This document shows, in pieces, positions 49,419 through 61,158 of a stretch of 64,000 nucleotides of DNA. The notes under the pieces are model-generated. The model saw only the letters and a list, made by a program, of their open reading frames with translations, made no database searches and had not been told where the DNA came from. The stretch comes from Cellulomonas flavigena DSM 20109 (lineage in GTDB: Bacteria; Actinomycetota; Actinomycetes; Actinomycetales; Cellulomonadaceae), in NCBI RefSeq assembly GCF_000092865.1, contig NC_014151.1, positions 62,001-126,000 of the forward strand, given 5' to 3'. The number at the start of each line of letters is the position of its first letter. Position 1 is the first letter of the stretch. Position numbers and translations under genes: made by a program.

Positions 49419-50567
49419 TCAGGGGAGCGTCGCGCGCTCCGTGGCCGGGTCGCTCGCGCTCGGGTCGCCGCCGTCGCCCGACGTCGGCGCGTCGTCCGAC
49501 GTCGGCGCCGCACCGGCCGCGGCGAGCGCCGCGTCCACCCGCTCCTGCAGCACGCGCGCGGCCCGCCGGCGCTGCCACCGCACGCCCAGCACCCCGCCCG
49601 CGACGAGCGCGACGAGCGCGAGCTGCGCCCACGGCACGGTCCACACGGTGACCGGCGCGGTCCCGGTGCGCAGCGCGGCGTCGACGACGTCCTCGCCGAC
49701 CACCCACGGCCGGGTGGCGACCTGCCCGGTGGCGCGCACGAGCGGCCACACCCGCAGCTCGGCCTCGACGGTCCCGGACTGCCCGGGCAGCACCTCCCGC
49801 AGCTCGGTGCGGTGCTCCGCGCCGCCGGCACCGAACGGTCCGGCGAGCTCGGTGGCCGCGTGCGCGGCGAGCCGCACGTCACCGGTGTTGGCCACGCGGT
49901 AGCTGACGTGCACGGTCCCGGGCGCGAACGGGTTCCACGACGGCTCCCACCGCGCCACCACGTCCTGCGGCTCGAGCGCCGCGACGTAGTCGCCGGTGAC
50001 GCGCAGGTGCAGGCGCGTCCCGACGCGCGCGGCGAGCCGCACGGCGTCGTCGGTGACGAGCTCCGCGACGACGCCGGCCGGGTGGTCGCCGGGCGTCGCG
50101 TCGCCGGGCACCTCGATGGTCAGGGGCACCGTGACGGCCGCGCCGGGGTCGATCGTCAGGCGCAGGCCGGTCTCGGTCCGCTCGGCCCCGGGCGCGTCCC
50201 CCAGGGTGACCCAGCCGCCGCCGTCCTTCGTCGCGCCGGCACCGGGGACGTCGAAGTGGCCGGAGTCGCCGACGACGCCGTCGGCCGCGTAGACGTCGAA
50301 CGTCGCGGGCGCGGTGCTGAAGTTGGTGACGGTGACGTGCTCGGCGACGCTCTCGCCCGGGTCCAGGACGTGCCGCAGCGAGATGCGGTCGTCGGGCCCG
50401 TCGGCGGTCGCCGGCTGCACCGTCCAGGTGGTCGTCCCCTCGGCGGCTGCCGTGGCGACGGGGGCCGCGGCGGCCGCGGGCCCGGCTAGGGCCAGCAGCG
50501 CGGCGACCAGCGCACCGGCGGCGGCGGGCCGCACGGGCAGCGGGATGACGGGGCGCGTGCGGTGCAT
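49419..50567 (-). CDS. DUF916-type (WxL-interacting, peptidoglycan-binding) membrane protein
   Basis: 382 residues. Signal peptide (1-40), then 'SLRHVLDPGESVAEHVTVTN' and 'FSTAPATFDVYAADGVVG' as in DUF916, a second immunoglobulin-like domain ('VHVSYRVANTGDVRLAAHA', DUF3324-like), one C-terminal transmembrane helix (about 312-332) and an Ala/Ser/Asp tail. This is the standard architecture of proteins that dock WxL-domain proteins to the wall. It lies directly downstream of the esterase whose C-terminus resembles a WxL domain, so the pair should form a surface complex. GAGGAG precedes ATG 50567. Confidence 0.82.
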   Translation of the reverse strand: MHRTRPVIPLPVRPAAAGALVAALLALAGPAAAAAPVATAAAEGTTTWTVQPATADGPDDRISLRHVLDPGESVAEHVTVTNFSTAPATFDVYAADGVVGDSGHFDVPGAGATKDGGGWVTLGDAPGAERTETGLRLTIDPGAAVTVPLTIEVPGDATPGDHPAGVVAELVTDDAVRLAARVGTRLHLRVTGDYVAALEPQDVVARWEPSWNPFAPGTVHVSYRVANTGDVRLAAHAATELAGPFGAGGAEHRTELREVLPGQSGTVEAELRVWPLVRATGQVATRPWVVGEDVVDAALRTGTAPVTVWTVPWAQLALVALVAGGVLGVRWQRRRAARVLQERVDAALAAAGAAPTSDDAPTSGDGGDPSASDPATERATLP

Positions 50568-50638
50568 GGGGGTCTCCTCGCACCGACGCGCGGTGGGGCG
50601 GGTGCCCCACCGCGCGTCGGGTGATCCGGCCCGTCGAC

Positions 50639-53347
50639 TCAGTCGACGGGGAACAGCGACAGCGACAGCGTGCCCGTGTACTCACCGGGCGCGGTGTCGA
50701 CCGGCACGTCGAGGACGAGGTCCGCCCCGATCGTCGCCGAGCCGACGCGACCCTCGGGCGTCGCGGACGCCAGGCGTCCCGGCACCGTCAGGCCCTCGCC
50801 ACCGCCGAGCGCGGTGGCCCGGGCGTCGCCCGCGGCGAGGCCCGGGCGCGGGCTCTCGACGCGCGGGGTCCAGCCCAGGTGCTTCGCGTCGAGCAGACGC
50901 GTCCCGTTGGTGAACGAGTACGCCTGGCCCGTGACGGCCCACCCCGAGACCCCCGCCTGGGCGGCGGTCCGCGAGTCGGTGACCGTGACGGCGGGCAGCG
51001 CGCCGGTGAACCGCAGCGCGGTGCCGGTGTTCTGCGGCCCGTCCAGCGTGACCGCGTTGCCGGCGACCGACAGCGCGAGCACGCCGTCCTGGCCCTCGGG
51101 CACGACGGCCGTCAGGTCGATCCCCGTCACCTTGTCCTGGTCGCGGAAGATCCGCGGCAGGAAGTCGATGAGGTTCTTCGACCACACGTCGAACCCGTGC
51201 GGGCCGACCGTCAGACCGGCGAACTCGTGACGGATGCCGTTCTCCTCGAGCAGTGTGAGGAGGTTCATCGTGGCGTCGTAGGTGAAGTCCGTCCGGTCAC
51301 CGTTGTAGATCCGCGCGAGGCGGGTCTCGGCGTTGACGGCGTCCGGGTCGAAGACGGGCGTGTTCCAGAACAGGCCGCCGGAGAACGACCCGACCCAGCC
51401 GAACTGGCCCGGGCGGGTCAGCCACGCGTTGAGCGTGTTCATGGCGCCCATCGACAGGCCCGCGATGGCCCGCTGCCCCGGCTCGGACGAGATGTTGTAC
51501 GCCGCCTCGGCCGCGGGCACGAGGTTGTCCATGAGCTCGGCCGGGTAGTTGGACGAGTTGCCGTTGCCCATGACGACCACCATGGGGACGATCGCGTCCT
51601 CCTTGATGTAGTGGTCGAGGATCTGCGTCGCGCGGCCCACCTCGACCCAGTCGCCGTAGTTCTGACCACCGCCGTGGTTGAGGTAGAGCACGGGGTACTC
51701 CTCGGCGCGGTCCGGGTCGTAGCCCTTCGGCGTCCAGACGTACGCCTTGCGCTCCTCGTTCGCGACCTGGCTCTGGTACGTCAGCGTGGTCAGCTCGCCG
51801 CGGTCCTCGGCGGGGACGTCGCCCAGCAGGCGGTCCGTCTCGCCGGGGACGAACAGCGGGCTGACGCCGGTGAGCGTGTTGACCTTGTCCTCCGGGTCCT
51901 TCACGTCCACGCCGTCGACGACGTACCGGTAGTAGTAGAAGCCGTCGAGCGGGCCGGCCTGCACGCGCCAGCGGTCGCCGACCTTCGTCATCGGCACGCG
52001 GAACCACGCACCGTTGGGCGCCCAGTTGGCCCACACGGTGACGTCCTTCGCGTCCTTGAACTGCGTGCCCGTCTCGAACGTCACGATGCCGTTCTCGTCG
52101 ACGTGCGGCAGCGTGATCGAGCCCGGTGCCGGGGCGGTGTACTTGGCGTCGAGCGGTCGGTGGCCCTCACGCGGGCCGTGGGCGCCGTCCTGGAACACGC
52201 GCGACGCGAAGTCGCGCAGACCCTCGCGCCACGTGTCCCACGTGCCGCCCGTGTCCGGGTCGACGCCGTCGAACTCGTGCTCGACCCCGGTGCGCTCGAG
52301 CGTGCGCAGCAGGTCGTGGGTCGCGTTGTAGGACGGGTCGAGCACGTTGCCGACGTAGATGCGCAGGCGGTCGGTGCCCTCGTTGATGGCGGCCACCTGC
52401 GAGCGGTCCGGGTCGGCCGGACGCGAGGGGAACTCGACCGAGAACGCGCCGACCTCGCTGAAGACGCCCGGGTCGGTGCGCAGCAGCTCGAGCGCGTGCG
52501 CGGCGCCCGTGCCGATGCCGGCCACGGCCTGCGAGGCCGCCTCGTCGGCGACGTGGTAGGCGTCCTGCACGGCCGGGAGGATGCCGTCGAGCAGCTCGGC
52601 GCGCGCGTCGTCGCCGGTGACCGAGGCCATGACGACGACCATGTCCGCGAGCCGGCCCTCGGCCGCGAGGTTGTCGAGCACCTGCCGCGCGCGGCCCAGC
52701 TCGGTCCACTCGTCGACGGACTGGTCGTCGTCGGCCAGCAGGTACAGGACCGGGTAGGCGTCGGCGCGGTCGGCGTCGTAGCCGGGCGGCGTCCAGACGA
52801 GCGAGGTGGCCTCGTCGCCGGACGCGGTGTCGTGGGCGAGCTCCTCGACGGCGCCCGCGTTCGGGATGTCCGCCATCCAGGCCACCTGCGGACCGGGCAC
52901 GAAGAACGTGTTCCAGGTCGGCTTCGACGCGATCGCGACGGGCGTGTCCGGGTTGCGGAAGGAGACCTTGGTGCGGTCCTCGAACGTCGCCGTGTACTGG
53001 TAGTAGTACAGGCCCGGGTCGAGGATGCCGACCTGCGTCGGGTAGTCGGTGCCGCTGGGGTCCATGGCCAGGTCGGACCACGTGCCCGCAGGGCCGATGT
53101 TGCCCTGCAGCTCGACGACCTTCGGCTGGCCGCCGACGAGCTCGTGGACCGTGGCCTGCGGCGCCACGAACCGGTAGTAGCCCTCGGGCGTCACCGACAC
53201 CCACGGGTCTGCGGCGACCCCGTCGGCCGCTGCGGGTGGTGCCATCACTGCCGCCGTTCCCAGTGCGAGCGCGGTCCCCGTGACCACGGCTGTCGTCCTG
53301 CGGTACGCGCCACGTGCGTCACGTGGCGCCTTGCGAGTCATCACCAT
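50639..53347 (-). CDS. Secreted double-esterase protein with C-terminal WxL-like domain
   Basis: 902 residues: Sec signal (1-40), E-set/CBM48-like domain ('PEGYYRFVAPQATVHELVGG', about 50-145), esterase-D fold 1 (160-400), second E-set domain (430-530), esterase-D fold 2 (540-745) and a WxL-like domain (about 745-902; 'VSGWAVTGQAYSFTNG', 'AKHLGWTP', 'DLVLDVPVDTAPGEYTGTLS'). Fold 2 has S632 in 'GLSMGA' and a His in 'VGPHGFDVW'. Fold 1 carries Thr at the nucleophile position (T280 in 'GIGTGA'), so it is probably inactive. Feruloyl/acetyl-esterase-like activity on plant polymers is inferred. Confidence 0.85.
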   Translation of the reverse strand: MVMTRKAPRDARGAYRRTTAVVTGTALALGTAAVMAPPAAADGVAADPWVSVTPEGYYRFVAPQATVHELVGGQPKVVELQGNIGPAGTWSDLAMDPSGTDYPTQVGILDPGLYYYQYTATFEDRTKVSFRNPDTPVAIASKPTWNTFFVPGPQVAWMADIPNAGAVEELAHDTASGDEATSLVWTPPGYDADRADAYPVLYLLADDDQSVDEWTELGRARQVLDNLAAEGRLADMVVVMASVTGDDARAELLDGILPAVQDAYHVADEAASQAVAGIGTGAAHALELLRTDPGVFSEVGAFSVEFPSRPADPDRSQVAAINEGTDRLRIYVGNVLDPSYNATHDLLRTLERTGVEHEFDGVDPDTGGTWDTWREGLRDFASRVFQDGAHGPREGHRPLDAKYTAPAPGSITLPHVDENGIVTFETGTQFKDAKDVTVWANWAPNGAWFRVPMTKVGDRWRVQAGPLDGFYYYRYVVDGVDVKDPEDKVNTLTGVSPLFVPGETDRLLGDVPAEDRGELTTLTYQSQVANEERKAYVWTPKGYDPDRAEEYPVLYLNHGGGQNYGDWVEVGRATQILDHYIKEDAIVPMVVVMGNGNSSNYPAELMDNLVPAAEAAYNISSEPGQRAIAGLSMGAMNTLNAWLTRPGQFGWVGSFSGGLFWNTPVFDPDAVNAETRLARIYNGDRTDFTYDATMNLLTLLEENGIRHEFAGLTVGPHGFDVWSKNLIDFLPRIFRDQDKVTGIDLTAVVPEGQDGVLALSVAGNAVTLDGPQNTGTALRFTGALPAVTVTDSRTAAQAGVSGWAVTGQAYSFTNGTRLLDAKHLGWTPRVESPRPGLAAGDARATALGGGEGLTVPGRLASATPEGRVGSATIGADLVLDVPVDTAPGEYTGTLSLSLFPVD

Positions 53348-53513
53348 CGATTACCCCTTCTCGGCGCCGACCGGCAGGGGAGTCACAGGCCCCTGCCCCG
53401 CGGCGACGGCCGTGGGATGACCCCTGGTGCTTGCCCCCTGACGGAGCCGCGGGCGTCGCTGCGTCCACGGCCTTGCCCACCGGTCTGCAACGCTGCAGGA
53501 GCGGGCGTCCCCG

Positions 53514-53542
53514 ATGCTGTCGGCTCCGAGGTTTAACGTCAA
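53514..53542 (-). promoter_or_regulatory. Promoter of the double-esterase gene
   Basis: Minus-strand -35 TTGACG (complement of 53537-53542) and -10 CAGCAT (complement of 53514-53519), exactly 17 bp apart, predict a start near 53507 and a leader of about 160 nt. The -35 region lies inside the imperfect palindrome GGTTTAACGTCAACC, which could be an operator. Confidence 0.5.
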
Positions 53543-54090
53543 CCCTCCGGTTTCTCCTGAAGGTCCGCCGACGTCCGGGTGGGTCCCGTCAGCGCAGCGG
53601 GTCGCGGTCACCACCCGCACGGGGGCCCGGGCCTGGGGGGTGTGGGCCCTGAGGCCTCTCACCCGATCAGGTGAACGTCATCGCATGTGCCCGCCGAACG
53701 GGTCGGTCCCGCATGGCGAGACGTGCGGAGGGTCGGCGCAGCGGCGCGACGACGGGCCCAGGCTGTGGAGAACCGCTTCGACGACGGTGCGCGCTGCCAG
53801 GGTGGAGCACGCGACGACGGCGGACGCGCCGCGGAGGGCGCGGCCCGGCACGGGTCCTCCGCGACGCCCGTCGCGTCGTGCTCGAGCCGCCCGCCGCCGA
53901 CGCGCCGCCCCCCACCCCGGGGCATCCCCCCACGGTGCGTCGGCGGTGGGCACCCCGTCCGTGCTCGTGCCCGGCGCGTCGGCGGTGGGGAGCGCTGGAC
54001 GGGAGGGGAGGCATGGTGGGAAGCCGGACCACGGACGAGGTGGGTGCCGTACGCTGGCCCGGAGATCATCAAACTGAACACGCTGCTCGA
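53543..54090. other. Non-coding stretch between the esterase promoter and the glycine riboswitch
   Basis: I see no convincing gene; all open frames are Arg/Pro/Ala-rich shadows without a ribosome-binding site. Contents: TCACC-N6-GGTGA at 53659-53674; a direct duplication GCGTCGGCGGTGGG (about 53938 and 53978) with an inverted match GCCGACGCGCC near 53897; and a TACGCT -10-like box near 54051 that could start the gcv transcript. Confidence 0.5.
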
Positions 54091-54094
54091 ACCG

Positions 54095-54362
54095 CGGCGG
54101 GAGAGCTCCCGTCGGCCGCCCTCGGTCCACACCGGGAGGGCGGCAGCGCGGGGCGCCGAAGGAGCAACCCTCCCCGGGAATCTCTCAGGCACCCGTACCG
54201 TCACGGCGAGGCAACTCTGGAAAGTGGCGCCGGCCAGGTCCGGTGCCCACCGACGGTGCAAGTCGGCGCGCCCCGGAGCACGTCCCCCGAGGACGGCGCT
54301 CATGGCGGACCGGCAAAACTCTCAGGTCACCCCGTGCGGGGTGGATGACAGAGCGGGGAGCC
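54095..54362 (+). ncRNA. Tandem glycine riboswitch
   Basis: Aptamer 1 shows GGCGGGAGAGCTCCCG, GCCGAAGGAGCAA and AATCTCTCAGGCACCCGTACC, then AACTCTGGAAAG. Aptamer 2 shows CCGACGGTGCAAGTCGGCG, a CCCCCGAGGAC segment, GGCAAAACTCTCAGGTCACC and GATGACAGAGCGGGG. The repeated GGAGA/CTCTCAGG blocks and the short linker are those of the cooperative tandem class. It ends about 55 nt before gcvP and controls glycine cleavage, probably as a glycine-activated ON switch. Confidence 0.93.
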
Positions 54363-54414
54363 CCTGCCCGTCCCGTGCGTGGAGCCACGCCCGGGCGACC
54401 CCCTGGAGCAGCCC

Positions 54415-57413
<2,999 letters not shown>

Positions 57414-57417
<4 letters not shown>

Positions 57418-58619
57418 CCGGCCCGACCACGCCCACCACCGACCCCGGAGCCCCGATGACCGAGCTGCGCTCACCGCTGCACGACGAGCACGTCGCCCTC
57501 GGGGCGTCGCTCACCGAGTTCGCCGGGTGGCAGATGCCGCTGCGGTACACGTCCGACCTGGCGGAGCACACGGCCGTGCGCAACGCCGCAGGTCTGTTCG
57601 ACCTGTCCCACATGGGCGAGATCGAGGTCACCGGCCCCGACGCCGGCGCGTTCCTCGACCGCGCGCTCGTCGGCAATCTCACGGCGCTGCGGGTCCTCGG
57701 GGCGCGGTACACGATGATCGTCCAGCCCGACGGCGGCGTCATCGACGACCTCGTCGTCTACCGGACGGGCGACGACACGTACCTCGTCGTCGCGAACGCG
57801 TCGAACCACGAGGTGGTGCTCGCCGAGCTGCAGGAGCGGGCCGCCGCCACCGGGCTGGGCCTGACGGTCACCGACCGGTCCGCCGCGACAGCGCTCGTGG
57901 CCGTGCAGGGCCCGCGAGCCCTGGCGGTCGTGGAGGCACTGGACCTCCTGACCGCGGACCCCGCCGGCCCGGCCGACGTCACGCCCGCGACGCTGAAGTA
58001 CTACGCGTGCCTGCCGATGCGGTTCGACGGTGCGCCCGTGCTGGTCGCGCGCACGGGCTACACGGGCGAGGACGGGTTCGAGTTCTTCCTCGACGCCGAC
58101 GGCGCCCCCGCCCTGTGGCGCGCGCTGCTGGCGGCCGGCGCCGAGCACGGGCTCGTCCCGGCCGGCCTGTCGGCACGCGACTCGCTGCGCCTCGAGGCCG
58201 GCATGCCCCTGTACGGCAACGAGCTCGACCGCACGACCACCCCGTACGACGCGGGCCTGGGCCGCATCGTGCGGCTCGACAAGGTCGACGCCGACGGTGT
58301 GCCGCTGCCGTTCGTGGGACGTGACGCCCTCGACGCGCGGGCCCACTCCGCACCTGCCCGCGTGCTCGTCGGGCTGCAGGGCCTGAGCCGTCGCGCCGCC
58401 CGGCACGGGTACGACGTGCTCGCGTCCACGCAGCAGGACGCGCCCGTGGTCGGGACCGTCACGTCGGGCGCACCGTCACCCACCCTGGGGTACCCCGTGG
58501 CCATGGCGTACGTGACCCCGGAGGTCGGTGCCGAGGGCGCCGAGCTCGCGGTGGACGTCCGCGGCCGGCGCGAACCGGTGCGCGTCGTCCCGCTCCCCTT
58601 CTACCGTCGTCCTCGGTGA
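57414..58619 (+). CDS. gcvT: Aminomethyltransferase (T-protein)
   Basis: 401 residues. Transfers the methylene unit from GcvH to tetrahydrofolate. '[20 protein letters not shown]', '[19 protein letters not shown]', '[19 protein letters not shown]' and '[14 protein letters not shown]' are all characteristic, and the C-terminal barrel is present. ATG 57414 overlaps gcvP; ATG 57456 with a GGAG site gives a shorter protein that starts nearer the first conserved residue. Either is plausible. Confidence 0.95.
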
Positions 58620-58681
58620 CGGTCGCACCGCGCCCGCCCACCCCTGACCCACCCGCACCGCCTCACCCGACAGGAGCATCC

Positions 58682-59053
58682 ATGGCTGCCGAGCTGCCCA
58701 CGACCCTGCAGTACACCGCCGAGCACGAGTGGGTCGACGCCGCGTCGCCCGTGACCGTGGGCATCACCGCGGTCGCTGCCGACGCGCTGGGGGACATCGT
58801 CTTCGTCGAGCTCCCGGCCGTCGGCTCCGACGTCGAGGCGGGTGCGGTGGTCGGCGAGATCGAGTCCACCAAGTCGGTCTCCGAGCTGTACTCGCCCGTC
58901 TCCGGCACGGTCGTCGAGGTCAACCAGGCCGCGGTCGACGACCCGTCGGTCGTCAACTCCGACCCGTACGGCGACGGATGGCTGTTCCGTGTCGAGGTGA
59001 CGACGCACGGTCCGCTGCTGTCGGCCGAGGAGTACGGCGCCCTCAACCCGTGA
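58682..59053 (+). CDS. gcvH: Glycine cleavage system H protein
   Basis: 123 residues; the lipoyl-carrier protein. Lipoylation lysine K64 in '[19 protein letters not shown]', preceded by '[20 protein letters not shown]' and followed by '[13 protein letters not shown]'. ACAGGAG precedes ATG 58682. Last gene of a gcvP-gcvT-gcvH operon. Confidence 0.97.
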   Translation: MAAELPTTLQYTAEHEWVDAASPVTVGITAVAADALGDIVFVELPAVGSDVEAGAVVGEIESTKSVSELYSPVSGTVVEVNQAAVDDPSVVNSDPYGDGWLFRVEVTTHGPLLSAEEYGALNP

Positions 59054-59387
59054 CGTCCCGGGCAGCCCGCTGGGCCGTCCGGGAGAGGAGTGACACCCAG
59101 CACTGGGCCGAACGAATGACGTGTTGGACGCTTGTCCATGCGTCCGGGTGCTTGCCCGAACGGGTGAAGTGGCGCACAGTGCTGGTGACGACGTTTCACC
59201 CATGGTGTATCAGGGGGGCCCGGACGTCGTCTGACAGGTGCAGCGTTCGGCACCGCGGGGGGGATCTCACGGTGATTCAGAGAATTCGGCGAAAGTCGCG
59301 TCATAGCTCCGGCGCGGGCCGCTCTCATCCGGTACGCAGCCCACGCGGGGCCGGAAGGTCCGGACCCGCCGCCACCCGGAGGACACC
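59054..59387. other. Intergenic region upstream of the small LuxR gene
   Basis: No gene. GGGTGAA (59162-59168) and TTCACCC (59195-59201) form a 7-bp inverted repeat with a 26-bp spacer, a candidate operator. A TGTATC-like -10 region follows, and an A/T-rich block GATTCAGAGAATTC lies near 59274. Confidence 0.45.
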
Positions 59388-59624
59388 ATGACCATGCTGG
59401 ACACGAGCCTGAACCCCCACATCCTGGGTACGCACTCGCTGACCCGTCGCGAGCGGGTCGTGCTGGCCGAGCTGACGGAGGACGTGACGCTCGAGGAGAT
59501 CGCGACGCGCCTCTTCGTCACCCGGAACACGGTGAAGTCCCAGGTGCGAAGCGTCTACCGCAAGATCGGCGTGTCGACGCGCGCCGAGGCGGTCGCGTGG
59601 GCCGAGGCGCACGGTATCCGCTGA
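59388..59624 (+). CDS. Stand-alone LuxR-type helix-turn-helix protein
   Basis: 78 residues consisting of a LuxR helix-turn-helix only ('LTRRERVVLAELTEDVTLEE', 'IATRLFVTRNTVKSQVRSVY', 'RKIGVSTRAEAVAWA'). There is no receiver, PAS or autoinducer domain. A GGAGG site precedes ATG 59388. It resembles the DNA-binding end of NarL regulators and may be a dimeric regulator without signal input. Not a truncation in an obvious way, because the start is well placed. Confidence 0.88.
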   Translation: MTMLDTSLNPHILGTHSLTRRERVVLAELTEDVTLEEIATRLFVTRNTVKSQVRSVYRKIGVSTRAEAVAWAEAHGIR

Positions 59625-59786
59625 GTTCCCCACCCCTCGCGGAGGGGCGGGAGGGATCCCTCCGCGCACGCAGCACCCGGAGCGCACGTCCGACCGGCCG
59701 GTCCTCCCCGGCCGTTCGCGTGACGCTCGTGCAGCCGGCCACAACGTCGTGACCCGGCTGTGACAGACGGCTGGCACACTCGCTCC

Positions 59787-60242
59787 ATGACTCCTGTGCT
59801 CGTCGTGGCCGCGGCCGTGGTCGACGACCTCGACGATCCGCGCCTCCTGCTCGCGGCGCGCCGCGCCACGCCGGCCAGCCTCGCGGGCCGGTGGGAGTTC
59901 CCCGGCGGCAAGGTCGAGCCGGGGGAGACACCGGAGGAGGCGCTGCACCGTGAGCTCCGCGAGGAGCTGGGCGTCAGCGTGGGTCTCGGGGTCGAGCTCC
60001 TCGGTCCCGACGGCGGCGCCTGGCAGCTGTCGGACAGGTACGTCATGCGCCTGTGGTTCGCCGAGGTGCTGGAGGGGGGCCCCGAGCCGCTCGTCGAGCA
60101 CGACGAGCTCCGGTGGTTGCCTGCCGGGCAGTGGCTCGACGTGCCGTGGCTGGACGCCGACGTCCGGATCGTCGAGCGGCTCACGGAGTTCGTCGCGACG
60201 TTCTCGCGCGGTGAGCGCCGGTCGGTGGGCCGCTCGGGCTGA
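59787..60242 (+). CDS. Nudix hydrolase (MutT-like)
   Basis: 151 residues. The Nudix box 'GGKVEPGETPEEALHRELRE' followed by ELGV is complete (G-x5-E-x7-REUxEExGU pattern). The N-terminus 'LLAARRATPASLAGRWEFPG' matches MutT-type 8-oxo-dGTP diphosphatases that sanitise the nucleotide pool. A CACACT box ends 6 nt before ATG 59787. Confidence 0.93.
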   Translation: MTPVLVVAAAVVDDLDDPRLLLAARRATPASLAGRWEFPGGKVEPGETPEEALHRELREELGVSVGLGVELLGPDGGAWQLSDRYVMRLWFAEVLEGGPEPLVEHDELRWLPAGQWLDVPWLDADVRIVERLTEFVATFSRGERRSVGRSG

Positions 60243-60334
60243 CGCGTCACGACGCCGGCCCGCCATCCGGTCGAGGGGACCGGGGCCACGTCCTCGAGCG
60301 CGTTCGCTCTGGGCGAAATCTGCCGCGCCATCAG

Positions 60335-60361
60335 TTGGCACTCTCCGGGTCGGAGTGCTAA
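60335..60361 (+). promoter_or_regulatory. CIRCE operator (HrcA)
   Basis: TTGGCACTC (60335-60343), a 9-nt spacer, GAGTGCTAA (60353-60361): the CIRCE consensus TTAGCACTC-N9-GAGTGCTAA with one mismatch. It lies upstream of the hsp20 gene, so HrcA repression is the likely control. Confidence 0.93.
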
Positions 60362-60452
60362 TCCTTGAGGTGTAGCCGCCCGGCGGACCGTCCCGCCGGG
60401 ACAGCACCGGGATCCGGACCGACCGGACCCCATGTCGAGGAGGTGATGGGGC

Positions 60453-60959
60453 GTGGCTACTCGTTTCGACCCGTTCCAGGAGATGGACCGCGTGCTCGCG
60501 CAGGTCCTCGCGTCCGACCGCGCCGCGGCCACGATGCCGATGGACCTCTACCGTGACGGCGACCACTACGTCCTGCACGTCGACCTGCCGGGCGCCGACC
60601 CGGGCACGATCGACGTCAGCGTGGACGACCGGACCCTGACCATCCGGGCCCAGCGCAGCCCGCGCACCGAGCACGACGTGCAGTGGCTCGCCAAGGAGCG
60701 GCCCGTCGGCACCTACGCCCGGCAGCTCACGGTCGGCCGCGGCCTCGCGCTCGACCGGATCAGCGCGACCTACGACGACGGCGTGCTGACGCTCTCGGTC
60801 CCCGTGGCCGAGGAGGCCAAGCCGCGCCGCATCGAGATCCAGCACGGCGCCTCCGCGCCGTCGACGATCACGTCGCGCGACACGCAGACCCTCGAGCAGC
60901 CGTCCGCCGACGGGCCGTCGCTCGAGCAGCGCGCCGACGAGCCCGCGACGGCGGGCTGA
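60453..60959 (+). CDS. Hsp20-family small heat-shock protein
   Basis: 168 residues; ATP-independent holdase chaperone. The alpha-crystallin domain (about 27-135) shows 'MDLYRDGDHYVLHVDLPGAD', 'TIDVSVDDRTLTIRAQRS' and 'ISATYDDGVLTLSVPVAE' (the AxYxxGVLxLxxP motif). GTG 60453 has an AGGAGG site; a CIRCE element lies 92 nt before it. The tail 'ADGPSLEQRADEPATAG' is short and disordered. Confidence 0.95.
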   Translation: MATRFDPFQEMDRVLAQVLASDRAAATMPMDLYRDGDHYVLHVDLPGADPGTIDVSVDDRTLTIRAQRSPRTEHDVQWLAKERPVGTYARQLTVGRGLALDRISATYDDGVLTLSVPVAEEAKPRRIEIQHGASAPSTITSRDTQTLEQPSADGPSLEQRADEPATAG

Positions 60960-60996
60960 CCCCACGGCGCGTCGCCCCCGCGCGTCGACCCGGCGC

Positions 60997-61092
60997 GGGG
61001 CTGGATCGACCCGTCACCCCCGGACGGCCGGGCCGGCCCCGCGCCCTGTCGGGCCGGGTCGTCGTCTCACCGCGAGACGTCGATCCGGCCCC
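60997..61092. repeat. Palindromic intergenic element (copy after hsp20)
   Basis: GGGGCTGGATCGAC (60997-61010) pairs with GTCGATCCGGCCCC (61079-61092), with one mismatch over 14 bp and a 68-nt spacer. The arms match the 31.9-kb element. It lies between the convergent hsp20 and aminotransferase genes. Confidence 0.85.
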
Positions 61093-61158
61093 GCGGCCTG
61101 CTGCGACGGGTGTGACCGAGCCGACCCGGCGCGGCGCGCGACCCCCCCGTCGCGCTCC

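Noticed and set aside
53660..54060. Small genes in the esterase-gcv gap
   Set aside because: Open frames there are Arg/Pro/Ala-rich in every phase, without ribosome-binding sites or recognisable motifs.
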